A stretch of 64,000 nucleotides of DNA from Patescibacterium sp964487795 (GTDB taxonomy: Bacteria; Patescibacteriota; Patescibacteriia; Patescibacteriales; Patescibacteriaceae), in contig CAZASI010000001.1 of NCBI GenBank assembly GCA_964487795.1, positions 1-64,000 of the forward strand, read 5' to 3'. Below, piece by piece: positions 24,934-35,096 of this stretch (the first letter of the stretch is position 1; each line of letters starts with the position of its first letter). Below the pieces are notes generated by a model. It saw nothing but the letters and a program-made list of their open reading frames with translations, was not told where the DNA came from and ran no database searches. Both the position numbers and the translations under genes were made by a program.

Positions 24934-24947
24934 GTTATAATGATAAC
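24934..24947. promoter_or_regulatory. Operator-like palindrome in the leader of the sorting-tail gene
   Basis: GTTATAATGATAAC has 5-bp inverted arms around a 4-nt centre, lying about 8-21 nt downstream of the predicted transcription start. Position and symmetry fit a repressor site, but no regulator gene is in the window. Confidence 0.3.
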
Positions 24948-24961
24948 ATTTTTATGCACAT

Positions 24962-24990
24962 ATAGTAACATATTCAATAAAAAATGTCAA
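24962..24990 (-). promoter_or_regulatory. Promoter of the sorting-tail gene
   Basis: Minus strand TTGACA (24985-24990, consensus), 17-nt spacer, TACTAT (24962-24967) with TG one base upstream. Start site near 24955; the leader to the ATG at 24861 is about 94 nt and ends in a GGGAG ribosome binding site 9 nt before the start. Confidence 0.7.
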
Positions 24991-24998
24991 TATATAAA

Positions 24999-25026
24999 GA
25001 AAAAGCCCCTTTATTGGGGCTTTTTC
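24999..25026 (-). terminator. Terminator overlapping the end of the giant gene
   Basis: GAAAAAGCCCC and GGGGCTTTTTC form an 11-bp stem around a loop that contains the TAA stop codon of the 2820-residue protein. The left stem arm encodes its last residues (K-K-P-Q), and TTTTTC follows. Confidence 0.85.
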
Positions 25027-28000
25027 ACTATTATTTTTGCTGGGAACCCTACATCGGACACTCCTCTACCCCAATTATCAGTTATAGATATATTAGGTAT
25101 AGCTTCACAACATTGCTCTGCTCCTTGGCAAATTTGATTAAAATTATTGTAACAGGTGTTGTTTTGATTATTCAAAGTATAATAATCATAACGATGAGTA
25201 ATTTGTCTTGGATTTACATCAGCCATATTACCGCTAAGCTGGTGCTGTTTCGGGCCTGATGCATCACTGTATCCCCACTCAATATTAATATTTTTCAATG
25301 GTAACTGTTCCGGATCTGTTTGTGTATCAAAAGATAAAGTAACATCCGCTGAACCATTAACAATAATATCGCTTGTCAAACCGTTTACTTTAATATTATT
25401 AACTTTCGGATTAATGTAACAATAGTCAGTATTATTTCCGTAGGTCGCACTCTTATAAGGTCGTACACCGTTCGGACAGGCACTTAAATTATTATAGTTC
25501 GCAGCAGGTAAAGCCTGTGCTGTATAAGAAGTTCCCCATTCATAAATCTGCCAAGCGTTTTGACAAACACCTCCGCTCGGTGAACAGTCACTCGTAGTAC
25601 TACAAAGTGCATTGGTAATACTGCACCTATTAATAACTGGATAGATTCTTCGGATAGCATCCAAAGCTCGCTGTACTCCTGTTTGCTGCGAACTTGGTTC
25701 TTTTTTCGCGATACTAAATTCTTTTGTACGGTTATAACAATAAGCAATACAGCCCGCATCATCAGTATCACCCGTGCCAGAAGCAGTTAATGTCCACTGT
25801 CTATTACCTGAAAGTGTAGTTGTACAGGTCTGATTATGTGCATTTTCTTTACAGTGCACTTGGTTTGGTCCACCATCAGTTTGACAAACGTAATTATTAC
25901 TTTCCTGAGTACCAAAATCGCAAGTTTCATACGCAAATATATCATCGCCATCTTGAATATTTTCAGGGTAACAAGCTTGATTTTCACAGGATGTATCAAA
26001 ATCAAGAGTAATTGCAGTTCTGGGAACGCAAACATCCCAGTCGTTGATTACGGTACTTTGACTATCTTCATTCCACGCACCTATAAAATACGTGTTATCA
26101 CCATAATTTTCCCAACCACCTTTTCTACCACAAGTCCAATTATACGGCTGAGCCGGGGTGCTACATTTAACCTTAGCAGAATCCCCGTAATACGGAATAA
26201 ACGAACTAATACTGCCACCATTCAATTCCATAACTTGTCTCTCACTCATCCAACCACCGTTCGGACCCGCATCTAAAGGACCATACGAGCCAAAATATCC
26301 ATCACCATAGCCCCAGAGCAAACCCGGTATTTCAACAGTTGGGCCCCCTCCTCCTCCAAAATCAATCTTCATTTGATTGGTCGGATACACCGGGTAGAAG
26401 AGTGGTTCTGCAGGGAAAATAGGAGGACCATTGGTATAAGCCGGGGTTTCGTTAGGGAACTTAAAGCTTGAGCCTTGAGAAATTCTTCGATTCCAATAAT
26501 AATTAGTATCCACTTTAACAAATTTGTTACAATAGAAACCCGGAATTTTATTATCCACTCCACCGCAAGCATCAACCGCATCTATACAATAGTATGTTCC
26601 GTGTTCATTAAAGTTAACATTAGAACCTTCTTCGCTCGTATCACCGGCAATACGACTAACCGGATACCAAAGCAAACAGGTTGCCGGATCTTTCGGATCA
26701 TTTTCCAAACAATAGCCGCGAATACCTTTATTGATTACGTTATCTTTGTCAGTATAGACACATGACAAAGCATTTTCATTCGCATACAATCTGCAACTTG
26801 AAGCTGCAAACTGCGGGCGAGCGCCTGGCTGAATACAAGTTCTATCACTCGGACTTGACGGACAATCAGAATTCTTAAAACAGGCCTGAGTTGCGAGATT
26901 ACTACAATGACCAACCTGCGGATACATAATACATTCTTGACCGCCCGGACAATCTGAATTTTTTTGACAATTAGTTTCTGGATTTGTCAGAACACTACAG
27001 TGTCCTCTTGGCTCAACACAGCTATTAGGATCATTAGGTTGATTAATACCGTTTGCATCAGTACAGCGAGTATTTAATCCCGACTCAATACGAATATCAT
27101 CAATATAGGCATCACCGCCACTCGTTTTTTCAATAACAATCTTATAAGAATTTGAAGCTGCCTTAAAGCCTAAGGATTGTTTAACCCACTGATTTTGCGG
27201 ATCTAAATCTGAAACCGAAAGTAAGGTAACATCTAAGGCATGATTAGCTTCATTAACCAGTTTAACTTTTAATCCTCCGCCCTTACTATAGGTATACATG
27301 TTCATTACATAACGAGCTCCGGAATTAAGACTTATTTTGTCTGTTTGTGTTGCCGAAGATGCATTATTAACCTTAAGGATACCCTTGCCCTCGGGTACTA
27401 TAAAGTCAGCTGACTCTTGTCCTTTAACAGCTTGGAATTGATTAAGGTTTTCTTGGCTGATTTGGCTCGGCTGCGATAAGAAGCTAATTCCTGCCGGAGG
27501 GCCCCAACCGCTACCATTAGATTCAAAGTTACCGTTAACAATTGTGATATTTTGTCCGACTTGAGTCATGTTCGCAAAATTGTAATAATCGTGCATGGTT
27601 CTATAAACCTGATTTCCGACATTAGACGCAAATCCAACCTTGCTGTAACCTGTTAAATTGGCGATTGAATCTAAGGAATTAATATTTTTGTTTGGAGGTG
27701 TAACAAAATTACTACAACCGCCATTGGAGTCTAGTGCATCACACAAGCTAACATTCAAACATGTCTTACGGTTTGGGTTACTCGGATCCGGTAAGTATGT
27801 CGTACAGGAAAGCCACTGTGAACATACTCTGTCTGGCTTAACCTGCAGGATAACATTGGCATTACGCGGAGTACCGTTTTGCGGTGAAGCTCCCGTGCTT
27901 GGAAGTGTGTTATAAGTTGCGTCCGCATTAAAGAGAAGCGTAGCTTTTTTATTTCCTGCTTGAGTACGCTCGTTAAAGAGTACGGCGCCCTTCTCGTTAT

Positions 28001-31000
28001 TAACGAGACCGTTATGAGAACTTCTATCAAGGTTTTGCGACAACTGATAATCAACGATCGCCTGCCTCAAGAAAACCGAAGCCTTGTTCGATAAATAAGG
28101 CGGAGTCACATTTGAATTAGTACGTGTAATTGTACAGGTAACCGGTTCATTTACATTACTATTCACGTTCGGATTATTACGCTGCACATAAAACATAATA
28201 CTTTTATCAAGTCCCGTTGTGTAGTCCGAAGTATTAACGCTTTCACATGGAGTTTCATTCTCAGGATCCGCCTGATCGCAAAGTTTAAATTCATTATTAG
28301 CATCAAGAATACGCAAGCCTTCTCCATTGGCCAATACTCCGCCTGAACATGTAATTTTCACAGAGACCGCCGGGCTCGCGTTATCCCGTATATCACCTTT
28401 AAGAATATAAATAGTTTGAGCAAAGAGTGAAACATCTTGCTTAGCGCTATTGGCAGGAAGCGCGGAGACCGTCCAGTTTTCAATACCCGGATCAGTGTCT
28501 AGATTTTCAAAGCTGGCATTTAACAATAAGTTTTCATTAATCTTAGACAGCGGTTCAATATATTCTGTGCAACCAGCTTGCGCGCTGGCACAAGTTCCCG
28601 CCCATTGGGTAGCTTGATTGGCGCCCGGTGCAGGTTGCGTAACACGTCCGGTTGAACCACCGACACCAATAGTTTTCATTGAACTTGAATCACAAGGATC
28701 GTCAAAATTATGTAGAGTACAGGTCTGTCCGGCGCTACAGTCGCTATTAGCTGAACAAAGTGCACCATTGGCAGTACCGCCACAACGATTTATCTTTTTC
28801 TTAAACCAACCATACTGACCGTTGGTCTGATCTTTAATACGCCATTCACAAACTTCATTGCCCGGATCTTTAAAGTATAGAGTTCCACCGTTTTTATCTG
28901 TGTATTGACTACAACCGACTGCATCTTTAGAACAAATCGTCGTATTATAATTGTCAGGATTATTACTCTTAAAAACATCGTTAAAGCTGACAGAAGTATC
29001 ATACTTATTCATTTGTCCTAAACGCGAACAACCTTTAAGACCAGATTGGCAGAATTTATCTTTGTCATAAACCACATTAATCATTGTGTCGGCCGCAACC
29101 TGCACACAACTTGTTTCGCCCGTGTCGCATGTTCCGTTATTATTTGTATCATTGTACAAACGCTTACGATTATCAAGTGAATTATTCGTATCAATCATTT
29201 GCTCACAACCCGCCGCAGAATCCTGACACAACTGACTGAAGCTATGTAGGTTAACAGTGCGATTGTCGACATCTCTATACTGACTGCAACCCAACATGAA
29301 ACGAGGCGCATAGGCTCCATTCATGTCTTGATCACACTCATCAGGAGTCACCCATGAGTCTTTAATCAAGTAATAACGATTTGGTACTTCAGTTAAACGG
29401 ATATTATCAACAAACACCGGCGCATTAAATCTGATACGCAATTTTTCACCAATCTCCGGTGCACCAGGACCAGCATCTCCGCCGCCGCTACCCGCTGGAG
29501 TCACCTCATGGTCCAAGTTTGATAGATTAAAGGTATAAAGTTTCCATTCAGAATTGGAAATACTTGAGCCACTGGTATCAAATACTGCAGCCTGATCATC
29601 TTTATTTACAAAATCAATCGAATTGACACTTGTAGCATTAGTCTGAGCTTTTGCTAAGAAGCTAACAGTATAGGAAAGATTGCGCTCAACATCAGCACCT
29701 ACATTCTTTAACAGTGGTACATCTTGGAAAGTTTGCAAAGAATGGCCGCCTAAATTAAGAGCGTTATTGCTTTGATTTCCTCCGAGCCAGCCGTCGGTCG
29801 GACTTGTAGTACTTTCAAATCCATTAACAAAGATTGTACGTACATTACCGGCAACGTTACCAGTATATTCCTGGCAACCGACTTGAGGAGCGCTGCAAGT
29901 TGTTCCTTCTGACGGAATTGCGTAATGTAAGCATCGGCTCTGTGTCGCATCCCAGGTTCCTCCACCGGCTGTACAAATTGCTGATGAAGCAACCTCACGT
30001 CGGTACGGATGACAATCGTCAGCACAACTTATTGTTCTGCTATAGAGGTGATAAGAAACAGTCCCGTCTCGCGCATAAAATTCGCGACAATCATGATTGA
30101 AACCCGGCTCTGAAGGTAATTTTTTGAAAATCTCAGCGTTACAGAGAAGCTCCTCCTCTGCCGGAGTCAAAGTGCTTTGTGGCTGCGAACCATTTTTCTT
30201 CAAAGAAAAAGTTCTCAGCTGATAGCCTGATTCATCAGAACCTTCCCAAGTATAAAACTGATCGCAGGACAAGGCATCAGGTTTCATACAGCTTCTCATG
30301 TAGCTGAAATATTCAATAGCTTCTCCGCCTTCAGCTAACTTATCAAGATTAGTAAACGCCGTACAACCGACAGCTTGCGCGCTGCAGGAACGAGCCGTGC
30401 TAGGAATAAAGTACGCACTCTGCATTGCATTAAAGTTATTTGGTTGTTGCACAAACATATTATAACCAACACAGGAACCCGGACAAAAATCCTTTGGTTT
30501 AGTCTTCGCAGTAATTTCGATACCACTGAGCGCAGAAACGTATTTCTTACAACCAACCTCATCAGCGTTACACTTACGGGCGAAGTCAAAACAAACCGGT
30601 GGAGCATTGGTTTTCAATTTAAAGTCTGAGCCTGGTGTTTGATAACAAGTGAGTTCCAAATACGGCGGCAACAATTTTTCGTAGATTAGATTTGTTGTGT
30701 AATATTCATTATACGAAGAAATAGATTCGCCAACTGTTAACTTAACACTATCAATATAAAACTTAGCGCTTGCATCAGTACCTTGAATATAAATATTATC
30801 AGGAATATTGGTCAGTGGTGCATAAAAATTAACCACTAAATTTTGCCATGAATCAACTACGGTAGATTCCGCAAATTGACCGTTGCTTGCTCCTAAACCG
30901 AAACCTACACGAACTTTTCCGGCCGTTGGTCTAACCACGGCACTCAAAGTATAAAAACGCTCAGGTTCTAATGTGAAACCAATAGGTAGAAGCTGCGCTC

Positions 31001-33473
31001 CTGCTCCCATTGAAGAATATAATCCACCGTTGCCTTCAATATACATACTATTTCTTCCGTGATCTGCAATATCTTTTGTTATACCTGCTTTAACCGATCC
31101 ACTTGGTACATTAATATACCAACGACTGTTTGGTGATGGTAGATATCCTGAACTTGATACAGTCGACATAACACAGCCTGAGCTAAGTTGCGCGTTGGCT
31201 GATTTAACCAAAGAATTGTTGTCGCTCGGTAATCTTGACTCGGTTCCACCAGAAGCTTCGACACAAAGAGAAGATTCAAAACTGCCGTCAGCAATCAGGT
31301 TAGTATCTATATTATCTACAGTACGAATAAATTCATGACAGCCTTCTGAAGACGGATCACAATCAGTCATTCTTTGATTAAAATAACGCTGATTATTACT
31401 TGAGTCCCAAGTAACTTTAGCGGTCGGAGTAACTGTGTAAGTACCGGTCGTAGCGTACTGCTTACAGCCGACCTGATTAGCACCGCAATTATCAAAATTC
31501 AAAGTATTCTCAAGGTAAGCAACTTCAGCACCAGTTTCTGAGCGGAACGATTGACAGGTGTTGTTGCGAGCCTCACAGGCATTGTCTTGCGCTTCATTGA
31601 ATACCCAGCGTCGTTTTTCTTGAGTACAATATCCATAATATGCACAAGATCCGTTGGCATTTTCTTTAATGCAGGATTGTTCATCGGCACAGTATGAATT
31701 ATTACGACTTACTTCAACCTGACGACCGACGCTGAAATTACATTCTTTATTAACCGCCTGTGTGCTGCAGTCATCATTACTTGAACATGGAACAAAATCA
31801 GTTGTACAACCTTTACCTTGTTCTGAGCCGCTACATGAAGCGAGAGCATCGGTTGTACAATAACCAGTATTTGAAACTGTTTTAATTGCACTTAACAATT
31901 CCGTTCCGTAACCTTCCATACCACAAAACATTTTTGGAAGTTTTAAAGTCCAGGTCGGATCAATTAAACCGCGACACCAAGGATCCTTCAATCCCGGATA
32001 TACTTCTTCATCAGCATCCGAATAACATGCAACAAGATCATTGAGTGTTACATCCTTAGTAGCTTGGGGATTTTCTTTAATATACTGTGCGGCCACTTCC
32101 CAACCTACCGGTAAGATTCTATATTTACGTAAAATAATCAATGAACGATACGGATAGCCGTCTCTATAACTCATTTCATTTCCTTGCTCGTCGTAACCAA
32201 GACGTTTTGTTCCGTCAAGTAATCCCTCGCCACCGCTTCTGCTGCCGGCACCGCCTAACGCTTCACCAACAGTAATACCTTTTTCAATTGCCTGAGCAAA
32301 TTGTTGTGTAATCACACAATTAGTCGGACCTGGTTTTTCTTCATCATTACAAGAAGAAAGCTGAGCTAAAATGTTGTAGTCAGTTCGTTCGTTAAAGCGA
32401 GTCTGTAGAACTGAACTTGCTCGTCGTTCAAGTTCTGTTACTCCTCCGGTGTTTCCTTGAGCTGTAAAGCTACTTCCCGTCGCCACGCCGTCCTGATCCG
32501 TATCCTTGCCCAGTGTTTCCAATAATTTATTAAAGGCGCTCAAAGCCAATTGATTCAAGAAAATATTAGCGGCATCAGCAAAAATATTACCACTTTGCTT
32601 ACCAAAATTATCCACTATCAAGTTATTAGCGGTTGTAATTCTATTTTTCACTGTTTCTGGCGGTGCAATCTTTTTACCCGAAATTTTTCCAACAATATCG
32701 TTCCAGCCGGCACTCTCAGTACGATCTTGCTGAGCCGCCTGCTTTTTCGCGGTAATTTCATCACCAACCAATCCAAATAAGTTAAAGGCAGCACCAATAT
32801 CAGTAGTACTTGGATTAGTATTAAGAGCTAAATTTTTAAAATAATCTTGACGTTTTGTTAAAGCATCTGGTGAAGTGCCATAAAACTCATTAAATCGCTC
32901 AGTGGTGTCTTTATATACTCTTGAAAGATTACAACGTGATTCTGCCAATCCTCCGCTATTACTCGTATAATCAACCAATCCTAAACTAATTTTTGCGGTT
33001 ATATCGAGGTTTGGAGCACAAATATCATATTGTTGAGCAAAGATACGATCAATCATACCTATTTGATCGCTCTTTAAACCGTTAATTTGTTGCTTTCTCG
33101 TATTTACAAACTCTTCTACAAATGAACCACCGGCATTACTTCCCTGCTGTCTGATCCACTCTCCAAATTTTACAGTATAAAATAGCGGAGCTTGTCCTTC
33201 GGCTCCCGATCCTAAATAGGTTGCAGTTTCAAAAGCGACTTGATTGATAACAGCACGCGAAGCATTAAGTAAGCTGACTTGCGCGGCGCTCCATAGTGAA
33301 TCCCAAATAGTATCTTTAGTCTCTGATATAACTCGAGGTAAGTCCGATACAATAATTGCGGGACCAGCCAAAGCGGAAACATAGCGCGGAACAAAAAAGG
33401 CCAAGAAAAAAATAACCAGAACACTTACTTTAAAAAGATTTTTCTTTTGAATACTGTTAAGTAGTTTTCGCAT
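25011..33473 (-). CDS. Giant cysteine-rich secreted/surface protein (2820 aa)
   Basis: An N-terminal signal or TM segment (about 13-34) is followed by a helical region to about 330 and a TSP3-like calcium motif DTDQDG. From about 660 to 1630 a short motif recurs about ten times, consensus C-x4-x-G-C-x-x-[YF] (CGANQVGC, CNADEVGC, CSAQAVGC, CSAPQVGC, CSKDAVGC, CASAQAGC). Four segments resemble jelly-roll carbohydrate-binding modules, each opening with a [GN]xFE motif (about 732, 1215, 1645, 1980). Five C-x-x-[NS]-[SD]-D-C knots occur at about 568, 1580, 2175, 2205 and 2630. The last 130 residues look PKD-like. It is probably an adhesin or pilus-associated surface protein stabilised by many disulfides. 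No known family name; no LPxTG-type anchor seen. Confidence 0.85.
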   Translation of the reverse strand: MRKLLNSIQKKNLFKVSVLVIFFLAFFVPRYVSALAGPAIIVSDLPRVISETKDTIWDSLWSAAQVSLLNASRAVINQVAFETATYLGSGAEGQAPLFYTVKFGEWIRQQGSNAGGSFVEEFVNTRKQQINGLKSDQIGMIDRIFAQQYDICAPNLDITAKISLGLVDYTSNSGGLAESRCNLSRVYKDTTERFNEFYGTSPDALTKRQDYFKNLALNTNPSTTDIGAAFNLFGLVGDEITAKKQAAQQDRTESAGWNDIVGKISGKKIAPPETVKNRITTANNLIVDNFGKQSGNIFADAANIFLNQLALSAFNKLLETLGKDTDQDGVATGSSFTAQGNTGGVTELERRASSVLQTRFNERTDYNILAQLSSCNDEEKPGPTNCVITQQFAQAIEKGITVGEALGGAGSRSGGEGLLDGTKRLGYDEQGNEMSYRDGYPYRSLIILRKYRILPVGWEVAAQYIKENPQATKDVTLNDLVACYSDADEEVYPGLKDPWCRGLIDPTWTLKLPKMFCGMEGYGTELLSAIKTVSNTGYCTTDALASCSGSEQGKGCTTDFVPCSSNDDCSTQAVNKECNFSVGRQVEVSRNNSYCADEQSCIKENANGSCAYYGYCTQEKRRWVFNEAQDNACEARNNTCQSFRSETGAEVAYLENTLNFDNCGANQVGCKQYATTGTYTVTPTAKVTWDSSNNQRYFNQRMTDCDPSSEGCHEFIRTVDNIDTNLIADGSFESSLCVEASGGTESRLPSDNNSLVKSANAQLSSGCVMSTVSSSGYLPSPNSRWYINVPSGSVKAGITKDIADHGRNSMYIEGNGGLYSSMGAGAQLLPIGFTLEPERFYTLSAVVRPTAGKVRVGFGLGASNGQFAESTVVDSWQNLVVNFYAPLTNIPDNIYIQGTDASAKFYIDSVKLTVGESISSYNEYYTTNLIYEKLLPPYLELTCYQTPGSDFKLKTNAPPVCFDFARKCNADEVGCKKYVSALSGIEITAKTKPKDFCPGSCVGYNMFVQQPNNFNAMQSAYFIPSTARSCSAQAVGCTAFTNLDKLAEGGEAIEYFSYMRSCMKPDALSCDQFYTWEGSDESGYQLRTFSLKKNGSQPQSTLTPAEEELLCNAEIFKKLPSEPGFNHDCREFYARDGTVSYHLYSRTISCADDCHPYRREVASSAICTAGGGTWDATQSRCLHYAIPSEGTTCSAPQVGCQEYTGNVAGNVRTIFVNGFESTTSPTDGWLGGNQSNNALNLGGHSLQTFQDVPLLKNVGADVERNLSYTVSFLAKAQTNATSVNSIDFVNKDDQAAVFDTSGSSISNSEWKLYTFNLSNLDHEVTPAGSGGGDAGPGAPEIGEKLRIRFNAPVFVDNIRLTEVPNRYYLIKDSWVTPDECDQDMNGAYAPRFMLGCSQYRDVDNRTVNLHSFSQLCQDSAAGCEQMIDTNNSLDNRKRLYNDTNNNGTCDTGETSCVQVAADTMINVVYDKDKFCQSGLKGCSRLGQMNKYDTSVSFNDVFKSNNPDNYNTTICSKDAVGCSQYTDKNGGTLYFKDPGNEVCEWRIKDQTNGQYGWFKKKINRCGGTANGALCSANSDCSAGQTCTLHNFDDPCDSSSMKTIGVGGSTGRVTQPAPGANQATQWAGTCASAQAGCTEYIEPLSKINENLLLNASFENLDTDPGIENWTVSALPANSAKQDVSLFAQTIYILKGDIRDNASPAVSVKITCSGGVLANGEGLRILDANNEFKLCDQADPENETPCESVNTSDYTTGLDKSIMFYVQRNNPNVNSNVNEPVTCTITRTNSNVTPPYLSNKASVFLRQAIVDYQLSQNLDRSSHNGLVNNEKGAVLFNERTQAGNKKATLLFNADATYNTLPSTGASPQNGTPRNANVILQVKPDRVCSQWLSCTTYLPDPSNPNRKTCLNVSLCDALDSNGGCSNFVTPPNKNINSLDSIANLTGYSKVGFASNVGNQVYRTMHDYYNFANMTQVGQNITIVNGNFESNGSGWGPPAGISFLSQPSQISQENLNQFQAVKGQESADFIVPEGKGILKVNNASSATQTDKISLNSGARYVMNMYTYSKGGGLKVKLVNEANHALDVTLLSVSDLDPQNQWVKQSLGFKAASNSYKIVIEKTSGGDAYIDDIRIESGLNTRCTDANGINQPNDPNSCVEPRGHCSVLTNPETNCQKNSDCPGGQECIMYPQVGHCSNLATQACFKNSDCPSSPSDRTCIQPGARPQFAASSCRLYANENALSCVYTDKDNVINKGIRGYCLENDPKDPATCLLWYPVSRIAGDTSEEGSNVNFNEHGTYYCIDAVDACGGVDNKIPGFYCNKFVKVDTNYYWNRRISQGSSFKFPNETPAYTNGPPIFPAEPLFYPVYPTNQMKIDFGGGGGPTVEIPGLLWGYGDGYFGSYGPLDAGPNGGWMSERQVMELNGGSISSFIPYYGDSAKVKCSTPAQPYNWTCGRKGGWENYGDNTYFIGAWNEDSQSTVINDWDVCVPRTAITLDFDTSCENQACYPENIQDGDDIFAYETCDFGTQESNNYVCQTDGGPNQVHCKENAHNQTCTTTLSGNRQWTLTASGTGDTDDAGCIAYCYNRTKEFSIAKKEPSSQQTGVQRALDAIRRIYPVINRCSITNALCSTTSDCSPSGGVCQNAWQIYEWGTSYTAQALPAANYNNLSACPNGVRPYKSATYGNNTDYCYINPKVNNIKVNGLTSDIIVNGSADVTLSFDTQTDPEQLPLKNINIEWGYSDASGPKQHQLSGNMADVNPRQITHRYDYYTLNNQNNTCYNNFNQICQGAEQCCEAIPNISITDNWGRGVSDVGFPAKIIVKKPQ

Positions 33474-33478
33474 ACTTT

Positions 33479-34195
33479 TTATTTCAACAAATTGTTGAGA
33501 GTTTCAATTATGACTTGATCGCTTAAAGCACTCAGGCTGTTTTGATCCATTCCCATTTGCGCCAACAATGCTCTGATAGCTGTCGGATCATTTATTTTAT
33601 CACCCAAAGATTCACGCAATGCATTTTTTTCTTCAGCACTGAGTTGTGAAACTGATGGTGATGTTGTTCCGGTTACTGATAATGTTGCTGTACTTGTTGG
33701 CATCAACAAACTACTTTCTAACAATGAACCGCTAGAAAGTTCAGTGTCAGATTCTCCGCTCTGCGTTGAATTCAAAAAACAGTTTTCTCCCTTTGGACAA
33801 TTTGGATCATTGCCTGATTCAATTTCTGCTTTGTCAGAAAAAGAATCAGAATCAGAGTCAGCCAAGTACGGAGAGGTTTTATATAAATTTAATTCATCCC
33901 AATCATTTAAACCATCAGCGTCAGTATCACGAGATTTTAATTCTGCTTCCTCGCCCGTTGGCGTTTGAGTCTGTTGTAAATTTGAATCGGCTAATTGTTG
34001 TAAAATTTTTGGATTGACGCCGCCGTGCAGAGGATAAATAATATTTTTGCGCAATTGAATTATCCAAAATATTAATATTAAAATTGCAATCGCTGCAATG
34101 ACAAGAAACGCCTTTTTGTGGCGTCTATCAAAATCATCAAGATCGAAGCGGTCAGCTAATCGATCAAAAAATCCGGGTCGATTGTTATCAGACAT
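33479..34195 (-). CDS. Membrane-anchored thrombospondin type 3 repeat protein
   Basis: A cytoplasmic N-terminus rich in Asp/Arg is followed by one TM helix (about 29-46). The extracellular part includes DTDADGLNDWDE and DSDSDSFSDKAE repeats (about 90-130), the D-x-D-x-D-G loops of calcium-binding TSP3-type motifs, plus two cysteines in CPKGENC. A Ser/Thr-rich linker and a helical C-terminal domain (about 185-238) follow. It is 5 nt before the giant Cys-rich gene, which itself has a DTDQDG motif, so the two are almost certainly co-expressed; it may anchor or chaperone that protein at the membrane. Confidence 0.8.
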   Translation of the reverse strand: MSDNNRPGFFDRLADRFDLDDFDRRHKKAFLVIAAIAILILIFWIIQLRKNIIYPLHGGVNPKILQQLADSNLQQTQTPTGEEAELKSRDTDADGLNDWDELNLYKTSPYLADSDSDSFSDKAEIESGNDPNCPKGENCFLNSTQSGESDTELSSGSLLESSLLMPTSTATLSVTGTTSPSVSQLSAEEKNALRESLGDKINDPTAIRALLAQMGMDQNSLSALSDQVIIETLNNLLK

Positions 34196-34218
34196 GAAAT
34201 GGGGCTAATAATGCTTTT

Positions 34219-34247
34219 ATTATAACAGCCTACTCTAAAAACGGCAA
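34219..34247 (-). promoter_or_regulatory. Promoter of the surface-protein operon
   Basis: Minus strand TTGCCG (34242-34247), 17-nt spacer, TATAAT (34219-34224) with TG one base upstream: a perfect extended -10. Start near 34212, leader about 17 nt. The -35 box lies inside the last codons of ksgA. Confidence 0.65.
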
Positions 34248-35096
34248 TAATTTAAGCCAGTCTCTCAAGGTTAATTCCTGAGCACGGACGCTTTCTTTGA
34301 TATCTGAGGCGCGAAAATACTCGAGAATTTTGTCAACTGGTATTTTATAGCCTGCCGAGAGATTAGCCTTTAACATTTTCCTTTTAGCACTAAAACCAAT
34401 GCGCACTAAACGCAAGAGTTGCTCGTCGCTCTTTCCCTTAGACTCTAATTGATCAAGCCAATGATTATTTCGAGTGAGTTCAATAATGGCACTATCGACA
34501 TCCGGCGCTGGCCAAAACATTTTTCTTGAAACTGTTTTAATAATGCGTACATCGCAATATAATTGTACAGAAATCGCTAACTTGCTTAGCTGTCCGGCAG
34601 AAGCAGCAATACGCTCGGCTACTTCTTTTTGCAACATTAAAACAAAACGCTTTGGTAAAATATCTGCAATATTTCCACCAACAAAAAAACGTAAAAAAAT
34701 CGAAGTGATTGTATAGGGCAAATTTGCAACAACAACTAAATTATTATTTTTTATTTCAGAAACTTTTTTTGCCCATGGCAAAGCAAAGTTCATGATATCA
34801 GCGTTTGAAGAATCTACATTTTTTATTTTTTCAATATGCAATCTGTTTTGCAAAGCAGCAAAAAGTTTTTTATCAAGCTCAACCGTAAAAACTTTTTTTG
34901 CGACACGCGCTAAATGCATTGTTAAAAATCCTAAGCCCGGTCCGATTTCCAAAACTGTTTCGTCATCAGTAATTTTTGCAGCGCCAATAATATCTTGATA
35001 TATCGTCTCGTCAATTAAAAAATTTTGCCCGCGATTACTCGTGGGCTTAACACCGTATAATTTTGATAAACTAATTGTCTCGTCAAGGAGTGACAT
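34230..35096 (-). CDS. rsmA: 16S rRNA adenine dimethyltransferase KsgA/RsmA
   Basis: It dimethylates two adjacent adenines in the 3' hairpin of 16S rRNA during late 30S assembly. Signatures are SNRGQNFLID at the N-terminus, motif I VLEIGPGLGFLT around 48-59, motif II VFTVELDKKL, and the catalytic NLPYTITS motif near 125. The length of 288 is slightly above the usual 270. The ATG directly follows the leuS stop (TAGATG), giving tight translational coupling. Confidence 0.97.
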   Translation of the reverse strand: MSLLDETISLSKLYGVKPTSNRGQNFLIDETIYQDIIGAAKITDDETVLEIGPGLGFLTMHLARVAKKVFTVELDKKLFAALQNRLHIEKIKNVDSSNADIMNFALPWAKKVSEIKNNNLVVVANLPYTITSIFLRFFVGGNIADILPKRFVLMLQKEVAERIAASAGQLSKLAISVQLYCDVRIIKTVSRKMFWPAPDVDSAIIELTRNNHWLDQLESKGKSDEQLLRLVRIGFSAKRKMLKANLSAGYKIPVDKILEYFRASDIKESVRAQELTLRDWLKLLPFLE

